From Areca catechu (lineage: Eukaryota; Streptophyta; Magnoliopsida; Arecales; Arecaceae): a stretch of DNA of 64,000 nucleotides. Both the position numbers and the translations under genes were made by a program. Position 1 is the stretch's first letter; every line of letters begins with the position of its first letter. The stretch is from contig CM038049.1 of assembly GCA_021397845.1 (NCBI GenBank), positions 112,436,877-112,500,876 on the forward strand, in the 5' to 3' direction. Below are positions 22,595 to 35,300 of this stretch, piece by piece. The notes beneath the pieces are model-generated. The model was not told where the DNA came from, did no database searches, and saw only the letters and a program-made list of their open reading frames with translations.

Positions 22595-23486
22595 AGTCTA
22601 GGGTTTCTGATTTGCTTGCTTGCTTGTTTTGATTGTTTTCTCTTTTTATTTTGTCTGCTCGAAGTAGACTCCCCAGGACGTCCGGTCCTAGGAACTAAGT
22701 GAGGTGCAAGCCTCCTCCTCCCATTCCACGGGGTGATCCTAGGGCGTGTAGGGGATCCATTGGGTTATAACTTCGTAGCAGGGATTATAAACGGGGAAGA
22801 CAATCTTGTTGCAGCCCGTAATTGCCCTATTGTCTGAATTATTTCTCCCTTCATAAAACTCCGAATTGCATGATTTTTGCTTCTTTGAAACTAGTATAAT
22901 TGATCCTATTTTCCATAATTTTTCTGTGATTTATTGGTTTCGGTAAAAATTCTTAACATTAAAATATAATAACTCTGTTTTTTGTGTTCTGCAATTCAAT
23001 TCTTTTTGGAGTGATCATCTCATAATTTACTTAAGGGCAATTGAGCATCTAAGATAAGGGGAGGAGTTGATTACCTCTCCTTAGCCCAAAATCACCATCC
23101 AATCATTCGAACCTTGACCTAATTTAAAATCAGTTAGACCTAATTTGCCCTAGTGGGCTAGGGACACCAATTGGTCGGGTCTAGGCTAATGTTGAGTCAG
23201 TTTGCCGAGTTATTCTGTGTGTGCTTAGCACTCAGTGTCTAGAACGGTGGTTCAGGGATCCATTCCCGAAGGGCTTGTGTGCTGGTCCGCCTACCTGGCC
23301 AATCACTGATCGGTGTCTAGGATTGGCAATCAGGGACCTAACACTCCCCTTACACCTGCCTGGCTGAGTCCTGAGTTACTACAGGCTAGCTTGCCACTCT
23401 GATTGGGCATCTAGTTTGGACTCTAGGTCTAGTGATCCAGTAGTCGATTTAGTCTAGTCTCATTTTGTGTGCTTGCTTGAATCATC
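22595..23486 (+). other. gypsy-2 untranslated leader
   Basis: This stretch of about 890 nt between the primer site and the gag ATG has no coding capacity that I recognise. It holds the leader module at 23233-23366. The same leader is present in gypsy-3 (48425-49310) and, reversed, in gypsy-1 (15026-15908). Confidence 0.7.
23233..23366 (+). promoter_or_regulatory. Leader module (gypsy-2 copy)
   Basis: Block 1 starts at 23233 and matches copia-A at 23 of 26 positions. ACCTGGCCAAT is identical to copia-A. Block 3 starts at 23311 (GGTGTCTAGGA identical) and GCCTGGC is at 23358. The block 1 to block 3 distance is 78 nt (84 in copia-A), and block 3 to block 4 is 47 nt (46 in copia-A). Confidence 0.6.
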
Positions 23487-26400
23487 ATGTCTACCAGAAA
23501 CGGAGTGCCATATCAACCTGGTCAAACACAACCTGATTTAGAGGCCATGATCAGAACTCTTACTGAAAGTATGGCTAAAATGAATCAGGATATGACAAAC
23601 ACTGTGGCCCAGTTTAGCGCACAAATTCATGAGGATCTTACCCAACTTAGGGACCGAGTCCAAGTACTTGAAGAACCTAGACATCGGAATTGGACTCCTG
23701 ACCCCGATTTTAATGTGCCTCAACCTCACCCACATCAGGAGCCTAGAAGGCCTTTATATAGAGATCCTGAACCTAATCATAGGAGGCCTGACCCAGAGCC
23801 TGAAGATAGAGATGATAGGTTCATTAGGAACATCAAATTAGATGCACCCACTTTTGATGGTAGTCTGAACCCTAAGGTGTATTCTGATTGGGAGGGTGAG
23901 ATAGACCAATACTTTGAGTGGTATGCTATGTCTGAGGAGAGGAAATACAAGTTTGCCAAGATGAAATTAGTGCGTCAAGCTAGGTTATACTGGGGGAACA
24001 TTGAGCTAACCACTAGGAGACGGAATGTTGAGCCCATAACCACTTGGCAGGGTATGAAAGAAAAACTGAGAGATAAATACCTACCCATTTCATACCAGCA
24101 AAACCTGTTAGACCAATGGCAAAACCTGAAACAAGGAAACCGATCTGTCTCAAACTACATAGCTACTTTTGATGAATACCTAATGAGATGTGATGTGAGT
24201 GAAGCCCACGAAGTCACTTTGTCTAGATTTAGGGCTGGACTGAGGGAAGATATCAAGAGAGAACTATTTCTGAGAGAGGTTACTGATCTAGACCAAGCCT
24301 ACCAGATTGCACTGAACACTGAGAAATTTCAGAGAGGACCTATACCTTCTAGGGTTAGTGCCCCAATCCCAAGGAATGGACCTAGCCAAGTTATCCCTAG
24401 TAAACCTTTTCAGGGTACTTCTACCCCTAGGCCCATGGACAAAGGTAAGGCACCTGACACCCAGAGAACCCCTAGTTCAAATATCACCTGTTTTAAGTGT
24501 CAGAAACCAGGTCACATTTCCAGTCAGTGTACTGCCATAGCCTGTTTCAAGTGTCATAAGGTAGGTCATGTTGCTAGCCAGTGCCCACGGAGATCCCTTT
24601 ACATAGAAGAGGGAGAGAATGATAATTCCGAGCCCAGTGAGGAATTTGAAGAAGAAGTTTATGAGGCCGGAATGAATTCGGTTGAGGAGTATGAAGGAGA
24701 GGAGGAACCCAATGAATCTGACCAATTAGGAGTTGTAAGATGCATCCTATCCCAGAATCTAGTTCAAGAGGATTGGCGTAGGACTAACATCCTACAGACT
24801 TTTCTTAAATTAGGGGATAAGGTATGTAAGATCATCATAGATAGTGGGAGCTGTGTAAATGCCATCTCTACTAGCACTGTCAAGATGTTAGGCTTAATCC
24901 CAGTTCCCCATCCCAACCCCTATAAGGTTTCTTGGGTAGATTCTACCTCCATACCCATCCAGTCTAGATGTCAAGTCCAAATCCAAATGCAATCTTGTCA
25001 CGAAAAGATTTGGTGCGATGTCTTACCCATGGGGGTGAGCAGTATAATTCTCGGAAGACCTTGGTTGTATGATCATGATGCCACCCTCTTAGGAAAATCC
25101 AATACCTGTGTCTTTAGTTTCAATGGGAAGAAGATTACGATCCATTCAGTTCCCCCTAAGGACAAGGTAACTAAAGGAGCCGGTAAGGTTAAGGAGATGA
25201 AAACTGGAGTGAACCTAATCAGTGCTAAGGATTTAGAACAAGAAATTCATAGTGGTTCACCCATCTGGATGTTGACTGCTAAGGAACTTTGAACTTCGGA
25301 ACCCTCAGAGCCTCCTCAAGAAGTTAAACCTGTGTTAAAAGAATTTGAGGATGTCTTTCCCGAGGATTTGCCAGACCACCTTCCACCTCTTAGGGATATC
25401 CAGCATGCCATAGATCTAATCCCAGGAGCGACTTTGCCCAACTTGCCCCATTACAGGATGAATCCATCTGAGCATGAAGAACTGCAAAAGCAGGTTGGAG
25501 AATTATTGAGGAAGGGGTTTATTAGAGAAAGTCTTAGCCCTTGTGCAGTCCCAGCCTTACTGACCCCAAAGAAAGATGGCACGTGGAGGATGTGTGTTGA
25601 CAGTCGTGCCATCAATAAAATTACAATCAAGTATAGGTTTCCCATCCCTAGACTAGATGACATGCTTGATATGATGGCTGGTGCAATGGTTTTTTCTAAG
25701 ATTGATCTCAAAAGCGGCTATCATCAGGTTAGGATTAGACCCGGGGATGAATGGAAAACTGCTTTCAAAACTAAGGATGGTCTTTATGAATGGGTTGTTA
25801 TGCCTTTTGGGTTGTCCAATGCCCCTAGTACTTTCATGAGAATTATGATCCAGGTACTTAGAGCTTTCATAGGAAAATTTGTGGTGGTCTATTTTGATGA
25901 CATCCTGATCTATAGTAAGACCCCAACAGATCACCTAGACCACCTTAGAGCAGTCTGCCAAGTTTTGAGGAATGAGAGACTCTACGGTAATCTTAAGAAG
26001 TGTGAATTCATGACTAGTAGAGTTATCTTTCTTGGTTTTGTAGTAACCCCTGACGGCGTGGCGGCCGATCCTGAGAAGATTAAGTCCATAGTAGACTGGC
26101 CAGAGCCAACCAATGTGCATGAAGTTAGAAGTTTCCATGGCTTGGCTACCTTCTATAGGCGATTCATCAAGGGGTTTAGTACTTTAGCTGCTCCAATCAC
26201 TGATTGTATTAGGAAGGGAGAATTTCATTGGACTAAGTCAGCCAATAAAGCCTTCCTAGATCTTAAGGATAAAATGACCCAGGCACCCATTCTGAGATTA
26301 CCCGATTTTTCTAAAGTATTTGAGGTTGCCTGTGATGCTTCAGGTGTAGGAATAGGTGGAGTCCTAAGCCAAGAGAATCATCCCATAGCATTCTTTAGTG

Positions 26401-28283
26401 AAAAACTTAATGATGCTAAGCTTAGGTATTCTACCTATGATAAGGAATTTTATGCGGTGGTGCAAGCTTTACATTTCTGGAGACATTATTTGCTACCGCA
26501 GGAATTTGTACTATTTTCGGACCATGAGGCTCTTAGATTTCTGAACTCCCAAAAGAAGCTTAACCCTAGGCATGCTAAGTGGGTAGAATATATCCAGTCC
26601 TATACTTTTGTCCTGAAACATAAGGCTGGAGTTGAGAATAAGGTAGCTGATGCCCTTAGTCGCCGATCTCTGTTATTAACTTCTGTTAGAACTGAGGTCA
26701 TAGGGTTTGAGCAAATTAAAGAGGAATATGAGTCTTGTCCGGATTTCACAACTGTGTATCAGGATCTAGTTCAAGGACCATCTAGTAATCACCAGGATTA
26801 TACCCTTGTAGATGGTTTTTTGTTCTTCAAAAATAGGCTTTGCATCCCTAGAACTTCTCTTAGGGAATTTTTGATTTGGGAAATCCATGCTGGAGGTTTA
26901 GCTGGCCATTTTGGAAAAGACAAGACCATTCTAGCTATTGAAGACCACTTTTTCTGGCCTAGCTTAAAAAGGGATGTAGCTAATATTGTAGCTAGATGTT
27001 GAACCTGCGCTGTTGCCAAACAGCGAAAACAAAACACTGGCCTTTATACCCCACTCCCTGTCCCAGATCGTCCTTGGCAAGATGTGAGTATGGATTTTGT
27101 GTTAGGTTTACCTAAGACCCAAAGGAGACATGATTCTATCTGTGTCGTAGTCGACCGATTCTCTAAAATGGCCCACTTCTTGCCTTGTTCCCAAACTTTT
27201 GATGCATCTAAGGTAGCCACACTTTTCTTCAATGAGATAGTTAGACTCCATGGCCTACCTAAGACAATCGTTTCAGATAGGGATGTCCGGTTCACCAGTT
27301 ACTTTTGGAAGACCCTTTGGCATAAGTTAGGGACAAAACTTAAGTTTTCAACTGCCTATCATCCCCAAACTGATGGCCAAACTGAAGTAGTGAACCGTAG
27401 CCTAGGAAATCTGCTGAGATGTCTTGTTGGTGAAAATACCAGAAATTGGGATTTATACCTACCAAGGGCAGAATTTGCGTACAACGACTCGGTCAATAGG
27501 TCTACGGGTAAGAGTCCATTTGAAATTGTACATGGGTACAAACCTCACACACCTCTTGACCTAGTCCCTTTACCTGTCCACACTCGAGTCTCCGAATCTG
27601 CTGAGAATTTTGCACAGCATATAAAAGACTTGCATAAAGAAATTCATGCCAAAATAAATTTAAGTAATGAAACTTATAAGAAGTTGGCTGATACTCAAAG
27701 GCGAGTCAAATCTTTTGTTGAGGGAGACTATGTGATGATTAGGTTAAGGCCTGAACGGTTTCCTCCTGGAACCGTTAGAAAGTTACATGCTAGGGAAGCT
27801 GGACCATTTAGAGTGGTAAAGAGAGTAGGATCCAATGCCTATGTGCTCGAGTTGCCTCCAGAACTAGGCATTAGCTCTACTTTCAACATTACAGACTTAG
27901 TAGAGTATAGGGAGCCAGCTGTGATTCCTAGTAAGCCTTTTGAGCCTAACCCTATCATTGAGAGTGATCCCGACCCTGTGTGTCCACCAACAAACTGGCC
28001 TGTGAGGAAAGAGCAGATTGAAAAGATCCTGGATGATCAGGTTATCTCTACTCGTAATCGAGGATACCAAAGGTACCTGGTCCGCTGGCAAGGAAGGCCA
28101 GATTCTGATGACTCTTGGATCTCCCGAGAAGAATTACAAGAATTGGATCCAGACCTCTTGGAGAGATACCAGAGCCAACTTGAGCCTTACTCGACAGGGT
28201 CGAGTTCCTCCCACCCTGTGAGAATTGGTGCGGGCACCAGACTCAGAAGAAGACTTCAGAGCTCCATTTGGATCTCTAATTGA
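23487..28283 (+). pseudogene. gypsy-2 gag-pol polyprotein with chromodomain, two stops
   Basis: A single frame of 1599 codons starts at ATG 23487 (MSTRNG). Gag has two zinc knuckles (CFKCQKPGHISSQC at about residues 335-348 and CFKCHKVGHVASQC at about 353-366). Protease has DSG near 452, RT has YFDD near 802, and RNase H has CDASGVGIGG. Integrase has the HHCC finger and SDRDV/QTEVV core. A GPF module and chromodomain follow (about 1511-1558, RYLVRWQGRPDSDDSWIS). TGA at 25290-25292, just after protease, corresponds to AGA in gypsy-3. TGA at 27000-27002 in the integrase finger corresponds to CGA there. The last 58 bp lie in the 3' LTR. Two point changes make it non-functional; otherwise it is very well kept. 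Confidence 0.95.
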
Positions 28284-29856
28284 CATTGCCCGAGAAATTA
28301 GGGTTTGTAATAAAGGTTGACCTGGTCAACCAGTTTATTTATTTTATTTATTTCTTGAGTCACCATTTAAATTTTGTTGAGTCATGTTGACTCGGTGCAA
28401 GTCCCAATGTGGTTTCAATTTGGTCCAAAATGGTGCCACATTTCTCTTCCAATCAACTCAAGGTTCAAGCAAGTGGAGGCCACACTCCAAGCCACACGCC
28501 CAGCCACACTCCGAGCACACGCCAGAGTCCAGGAGGCGCCATAGAGGCATCCCAGTGTCATGGTCCCCACATCCAAAGAAGAAAAAATCAAATTGGAGGC
28601 TAAATTAAAGGAGGCGCCCACACCTGCCTAATTTACCTAAGCAAAGAAGGAAGAAAACTTCTCTTGGAGAAGAAATCAAAGAAGGACATCCAACCTACTC
28701 CTAATTGAAGTTCAAATCAAAATCAAAGAGCTTAACTTGGAGTGGAAGAAAAGAAGAAATACCATAAGAAGAAGAGGACTCCAAATCCAAATCCAACTCC
28801 AAAGGAGGTGCCATAAAAGTTCCAAAACAATTCCTTTATGGCCGTCCCAATTTTTTTTGGACTCTTGGTCAGCCAAGGGAGAGGATTTTCTACCTAATCT
28901 AGGGGTTGGAAGAGTTTAGTCCCACATGGGAATTTGTACAAGCTAGGAGAAAATTTTAGGTCTATATAATAGACCTCTCTTTGTAACTTTAGAAAATCAA
29001 TGAAGAAAAATTATTTTTGCTATTCTCTTGTGTTGAGCAACCTAGGTTTCTCTTCTTCCGCACTATTCTAAGTGTTGAGCTCCGTGAGGGGGTAATCCGG
29101 GTTCCATTGGAGCCTTGAGGAGGTGAGAGATCTCCATCTTTATCCAAAACCCTAGGCTAGCCACTTGAAATTCCAAAACCCTAGCCACCCTCCATTATTT
29201 TCATTCCATCAAACCCTAGATCCATCCATCTCCCACGGCCTCTCTCTCTCCACAAGTCCAGGCCGTACACCTTCATCCAGATCCAGTCCAGCTACTTCAG
29301 ATCCAGAGCAAGTTCCAAGGAGAATCACATCAGCATCCAGGAGAATCCAGTTTTCAGCAATTTCGATCTTCAAGTTCATCAACCTGGTAAATCTTTTCCT
29401 TGACTCTCTGATTCCATCAATTGTTTTTCTTCTCTTCCAGATCTTGAGTTCAGGAGAAGCCAACCCGCCAAAGGACCAGTATTGGAGGATCCATTACGAA
29501 GATATCCGACTCCGAGGATCCAACAATCTGCTCGGGAGAGTTCTTCCACCAAAATCTGTGAAGATCATTGTCTGGTTAGATAAACCTTCCCTTCTCTTTA
29601 TTTCTGTTTTGTTGAAAGCTCGGAGTGAAACCCTAGGTCTGGGAGTTTCTCAACCCCAGCGATCCGTTGCTTCTAAACTACTCTGATAATTTAGTTTCCT
29701 TAAAATTGTGCTTTCAATTATCATATTAGTATCTTTCAATGTTAGGTTAACTTTTCTTTGATTTGAAGCCAACTTCTACAAACCTATAAAAACAACAAAA
29801 AAATTAGTTAATCTTAATTTACTTCCGCATCGCATCCCTTTATTTGTTCTGCATCA
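28226..29856 (+). repeat. gypsy-2 3' LTR
   Basis: This 1631-bp LTR is preceded by a polypurine-type tract ending GTGAGAAT; gypsy-1 and gypsy-3 have GGGAGAAT, so it carries one change. It ends GCATCA and is followed by the ATAAC duplication. Confidence 0.95.
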
Positions 29857-29861
29857 ATAAC

Positions 29862-30476
29862 CAATTACTTCTCAAAGCAATTTCTAGAAAAGGCCAAAAG
29901 ATTTTGAGACCTTTGTGTGGGGAAGAATGGTTTGGATTTGGGTGTGTACTGCCTAGTATTCTAAGCTTGGGAAGAGTATCTTGGGAAGGGTTCTTGAGTG
30001 CACTCCTTAAATCCTCCATAGTACTTCTTCAACTCCTGGAGTGTCCCAGTGAAGAAGAAGAGTTCATAAGCCATTTCATTCCGGTGAAGCACTTCAAAGG
30101 AAGAAGGTCAAGGAAGAACTCCGGTATGGATTACCTGTAGAGGCCGGACACGTATGCGGCTTCTAGAGCGATTGTCTTCCTTGGTGAGCTATTCCTCAAC
30201 CCGGTGAGTGTCACATCAGATTAAAGGTAAGGTTCTTGGTGAGTTTGCTAAAGAAGTGTGCTTTAGCATGTAAATCAAACATAGAGTGGTTCTATGTGAT
30301 GCACGACTTTGTGTGCTTATGTTTTCTTTTATTTGCATGTTAATATTCATACATGATCCTATTTATAGGCCTATATTAGAAATGTTCTAATATTATATGT
30401 TGATTAATATGATTAATATAGACTTTCGATGTGATGTATAGTTGAAAAAATATTAAAGTTAGAAATTAGAGGCCTA
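29862..30476. other. LTR- or leader-like remnant, unassigned
   Basis: This is older sequence that continues from 20946 across gypsy-2. On the plus strand it resembles the R/U5 part of a long copia LTR: it has GGCCGGACACG with repeated GGTGAG and GGTAAGG stretches, similar in style to GGCGGACACCTGG in the copia-A LTR. On the minus strand there is a TATA-like CCTATAAATAGG near 30370. I could not find a primer site or matching partner, so family and orientation stay open. No gene is visible. Confidence 0.35.
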
Positions 30477-31947
30477 TAAAAAAAAAATTTATAAAAGCTT
30501 TCAAACATCTCTTTTCTCCACGTCCTCATTCAGCCCCCAAAATTAGAGGTAAGTGGAGAGAGAAGAAAAGGGGAGATTTACAATACAAAGGGGGTTACAT
30601 AAGTTATGGGATTACATAATTACGGCGGAATATATGACATTCAAGGCCATTGAAGTTACATACTTTTAAATTCAAACTAAATTTTGAATTTAAAAGACAA
30701 ATGAAATAATTCAAACTTAAATCTGAAATGAGATGCAATGATTTAGCCCAATTACATTGGACCTAACCCGTGCCCAAACCGAATCACATTCATTTTAATC
30801 CAAACTTAATTGATCAATCAAATTGAGTTAATCAAGCAATCACATTGCCACTAAACCTCCATATAATTACCAACATTTAGAAATTAAAATTTTTGTCACA
30901 ATATTTGTAGCATGATGTGCCAACACTTGATAAATCATAAAATCCCTATATTGAGTCGACTCATGAGTCGACTCTGAAATGTAGATGGACAATCAAATTA
31001 TCCAAAGAGATCTAAAAAATGATTTCCAATCATTCAATAGCCATTAGGTCAATCAAAAATCCCTATGGTGTGTGACCCCATACATTTGAATACTAAGCCG
31101 GTAGTATTGGAATACTTCCAGAACCAGCCAAAGTTACCATCTAGCAATGACACCCAGTATCTGTATAGGTCAAAGGTTACAGAGTAACTATTAAGAACCA
31201 AATGGATATGATAATCATATAATACATTCCTTTAATCCTCAATGCTCTGAAAGACTTAGGGTTTATCTTCCCAACCCTAGAATAGTCCATCTAATTTGTC
31301 ACAATACTCAAAATCCCTGTAACTGCTTACAAGGACAACCCTGGCCATGGTTTTACTCAATTAAGATATAACGAGTCATTCACTCCAAACTCTTTTGGTG
31401 GGGTTTATCCCTTCTTGATCCAACCACCGCTACACAAGTACTTGACTATACCCAGCAATCTTTCATCACTGGATTAAAAATTTAGGTAGTTTGGCACCTA
31501 AGCATAGGAAGTTGCTTGCAAGCTACCATGGTGATATCAAGTTAGAGGAACACTTATATCCATATCCTAATATGAACTACTCTTTAGTAGAAAGAGTATT
31601 CTATAGATGGGTCACTTCCAGTGAAGTGTCACAAACAACACCTACATGCCATACCAGTATCCCTACACTTCTTGATTAAGAGGACAACCAACGACTATGA
31701 CATACAATGATCTACACTTGATATACTATCATCTTGTAACAATGCATCGTTTGGTCGTGAACCAATTTAAAAACTAGATGATACATCCTCTCTATATCAT
31801 ATCAAAGTAGTCCTAAAGACTTCATCACACAAGAGTTCATTATAGGAAGATATAAAGTATGATGAACAACTAAAATAAATATTTTATTTAATATAACTCA
31901 TATACAATTACAATAATAGCTCAACCATCTACAAGCTAGACGAGACA
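30477..31947. other. AT-rich LTR-like remnant, probably copia, minus strand
   Basis: I see no coding sequence here. The general character (AT-rich, a TATAAA-like site near 30490 on the minus strand, no ORF) is that of a long copia U3 region read on the minus strand. No second copy, primer site or polypurine tract was found to prove it. It may be the lost LTR of copia-B, whose gag lies on the same strand to the left, but that is inference. It ends where the Tat-1 LTR begins at 31948. Confidence 0.35.
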
Positions 31948-32285
31948 TGATGTGGCAAGATAGCTGACATGGAGTACACCTTAGATCCAGCTAGTAGCCA
32001 GATGGACAAATAGTGCCTCGTCGTGCTCCTTTCCGAGCTCCCCCACCAGATAGCCTCACCGAAAGTCGAGCCCGCCTTGGATTGAGATCGGCACCCTTGC
32101 TCCTTCGCCAGGTGGTGCCCCGAGGTGGGGTCCACCTCGGTCAAAGTGGAGCTTGCCTTTCTCCTTCACCAGGTGGCACCCCAAAAGGGGTCCACTTCCG
32201 GTCGGGATCGAAGCCGAAGAGTGGTCCCATCCCCAAGTAGACTTCACTCCTCTCCTCACTCCGATGTCAAAGATTCTTATGGAGA
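31948..32285 (+). repeat. Tat-1 5' LTR, truncated
   Basis: This aligns with 40117-40460 (start, a GATGGACAAA stretch, CCTCACCGAAAGTCGAGCCCGCC, then two or three 61-62 bp monomers). It then breaks off into gag-like sequence near 32285. The deletion point lies in or just after the tandem monomers. Confidence 0.7.
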
Positions 32286-32347
32286 TCAAGGGAGAGCAAT
32301 ACCTTCATCGACCTCTCCCGTAGAGGTCGAGAAGTAGTCATGACAAG

Positions 32348-35300
32348 ATGAAGTACTGCCAATTCCATCACGACCACGGCCATGACATCGAGGAGTGCCG
32401 TGATCCGAAGAGGAAGATTGAGGACTTGATCAGGAGGGGCTACCTCAGGAAGTTCGTGAGGATTGAGGCTCTGGTGGAGGATCAACCACTTTTGGCCTTT
32501 CCCCCTGTTTCTGCAGTCGACAACCATCCTACGAAGAAACCTGAGGGTATGATCTCTTATGAAATAGGGCGCGCATCGAAGAGAGCCCGGGAAGGAGGAG
32601 ACCTGGAAAATGTACTCCCCTTTGCAAAGGAAAAGGGAGGTGAATAAGAAATTGTAAACAATGATGCTGTTGTGGTCGAGATGACCATTGCCAAGCATCC
32701 TGTACACCATATAATGGTTGATAGTGGGAGCTCCATAGATGTTCTTTTTTACGATGCTTTCTCTCGGATGAACTTGTCTCGTGATCATCTAAGGCCAGTG
32801 CATACCCCTCTTGTGGGTTTCACCGAAGATTCTGTGGGGTTCGAGGGAGAGATAACATTCCCTATCACCGCTGGGACTCCACCCTGGCATAGCGGTCATG
32901 ATGACTTTCACCGTCGTTAGACTCTCATCACCATACAATGCCATCTTGGGCCGCCCCAGGCTCAACCTACTTGACATGTCATTTCCACCAAGAGATTTTC
33001 GGTGCAGTTCCCAACCCCTTATGGTGTAGGGGAGGTGCGGGGGGCAGCTTAGCCCATCCCACATTACTTGCAGGCTGTCCAAGGAGCCCGAAGTGCCAAG
33101 CTCAATTCTGACATCGATGACCTCGACCAAAGGATGAAAGATCGTAGGGGTGGCCCCGTCGAATGCCTGTTTATGTACCCTCTCGGCTTTAACCCACTAA
33201 GAACAATACAGATAGGAGCCCAACTACTGGAAGACGAGCATACTCGCTTGCTGAGCTTCCTTCGGGTGAACGTGGATGTGTTCGCCTGGTCCGCGACAGA
33301 TATGCCAGGTATCCCCCTAGATGTCATCACCCATTAGTTGAAGATAGACCCGAAGTGCCGCCCAGTTCGACAAAAGAAAAGGAGCTTTGCCTCGGAGAGG
33401 TAGAGGGTAATCAACGATGAAGTGGAAAAGCTCCTCACCGCCGGCTTCGTCCACGAGGTGCAGTACCCCAGCTGGCTCGCGAACGTAGTTATAGTCAATA
33501 AGAGCAATGGAAAGTGGATGATCTATGTGGACTACACCGACCTTAACCGTGCTTGCCCAAAAGATAGCTTCCCCCTTTCAAAGATCAACCAGCTCATTGA
33601 CGCCACTTCGGGACACTGCCTCCTCTTTTTCATGGTTGCGTTCTTCGGATACAATCTGATCCGGATACATCTGTAGGACAAAGAACACATCGCCTTCATC
33701 ATGGAACGTGGGACATACTGCTACAGGATGATGCCCTTTGGCTTGAAGAATGCCTGTGCCAGGTACCAATGATTGGTCAATAAGGACTTCAAAGACCAGA
33801 TTGATTGCAATATGCAGGTGTACGTGGATGACATGCTCTTCATGAGCAAACCGACCTTGGACCATGTCAATGACCTGGAGGAGACCTTCTGCAACCTTCA
33901 CCTCCATCAAATGAAGTTGAATCCAGCAAAGTGTGCCTTCGGCATAGTGGCAGGAAAGTTTCTTGGCTTCGTGGTCACCCAGAGAGGGATTGAAGCCAAT
34001 CCAGAGAAGGTACGAGTGATCCTTGATGTGGAGCAGCCCACTTCCAAAAAGTAAGTCCAGCAACTAACCGGTTGGATAGTAGTCCTGAGCTGGTTCATCT
34101 CACGATCTGCCAATCATTGCCAGTCCTTTTTCAAGGCACTGAGAAAGATGCACGACTTCGCTTAGATGAAGTAGTGCCACGAGGCATTCAAGGAGCTAAA
34201 GGATGCATCCTTGATGTGAACCTTGACATCACCTCCACTGCTCTCCTGACCGAAAGAGGGAGAAGAGCTCCTCCTGTATATGACAGTCACTCTAGAGGCC
34301 ATCAGCTCGATCCTGGTCTGAACGGATGATGGAGGGATCCAGAGACCTATGTATTATACAAGCAAGCTTCTCTGTGATGCTGAGCTTAGGTATTCTCGAT
34401 CTGAGAAGCTAATTTTTGTGCTCATTGTGTCTGCCTAGTGCCTCAGGCTGTACTTCCAAGCTCACCCGATTACGATCATGATGGATCAATCACTGAAGGT
34501 CATACTCAGCCGGCCTGACACTTCTGGATGTCTGGCGAAGTAAGTGCTGAAACTCAGCGAGTTCGACATCGCCTACAGGCCAAGGTCTTCCATGAAGGTG
34601 CAGGTACTGGCTGACTTTCTAGTTGAGTGTGCAGGCCTGGACAAGTGGTTGGAAGAGAGCCCCCAGAATCAATAACTAGCACTTGAACCAGAGGAGGACA
34701 TCTGGGTCCTGCATGTGGACGGAGCATCCAACTTCGGTGGAAGTGGAGCCAGGCTCATTCTTACTAATAGTGGGGAGTCATCGCTGAGTGCACGCTCCGC
34801 TTCTAGTTTGCCACCACCAACAACCAGGCAGAATATGAAGTGCTTCTCGTGGGACTGAGAATCTCCCGTGAATTGGGCATAATTAGCTTGAGGGTCTTCA
34901 CCGACTCAGTTATGGCTGGGCAGGTCTCAAGCAAGTTTGAGGCTCGGGACCCTCAAATGTCAACATACCTGGAGTTGGTACGTGCAAGTGTGGCAAGTTT
35001 TAAGCACTTCAGCATCTCCCATATTTCACATGGAGAAAATGCTCATGCTGACGCCCTCTCCCGGTTGGCAACCTTGTCAGACTTATCATTGGGTTATGCC
35101 CACATCGAACATCTTCAAATCCCGAGCTATGAAGCTCCCAGAGAGATCTAGCAAGCCACCCCGGAGCCCAGCTGGATGGACAAGTACATCAATACATCAT
35201 CGACGGTACTTTGCCAGAGGATCGGATAGAGGCCAGCCTCATCAAAAGGAAGGCCGCATGCTTTGTGCTGATGGACGGATTGCTCTACCGAAGGTCCTAC

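Larger units (their letters stand above)
20947..29856 (+). mobile_element. gypsy-2: complete Ty3/gypsy chromovirus
   Basis: The element has LTRs at 20947-22576 (1630 bp) and 28226-29856 (1631 bp), TG/CA ends, and target duplication ATAAC (20942-20946 and 29857-29861). It has a tRNA-Met primer site and one gag-pol frame with two stops. The LTRs differ by only about ten substitutions and one T-run length change by eye (about 0.6%), so insertion was recent. The LTR and protein sequences are close to gypsy-3. Confidence 0.96.

Noticed and set aside
29844..30140. 98-codon ORF after gypsy-2
   Set aside because: It starts in the LTR end and crosses the insertion junction, so it cannot be a native gene.
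30477..31947. Firm call of a copia-B 5' LTR here
   Set aside because: Composition and strand fit, but no primer site, partner LTR or continuous leader could be shown.
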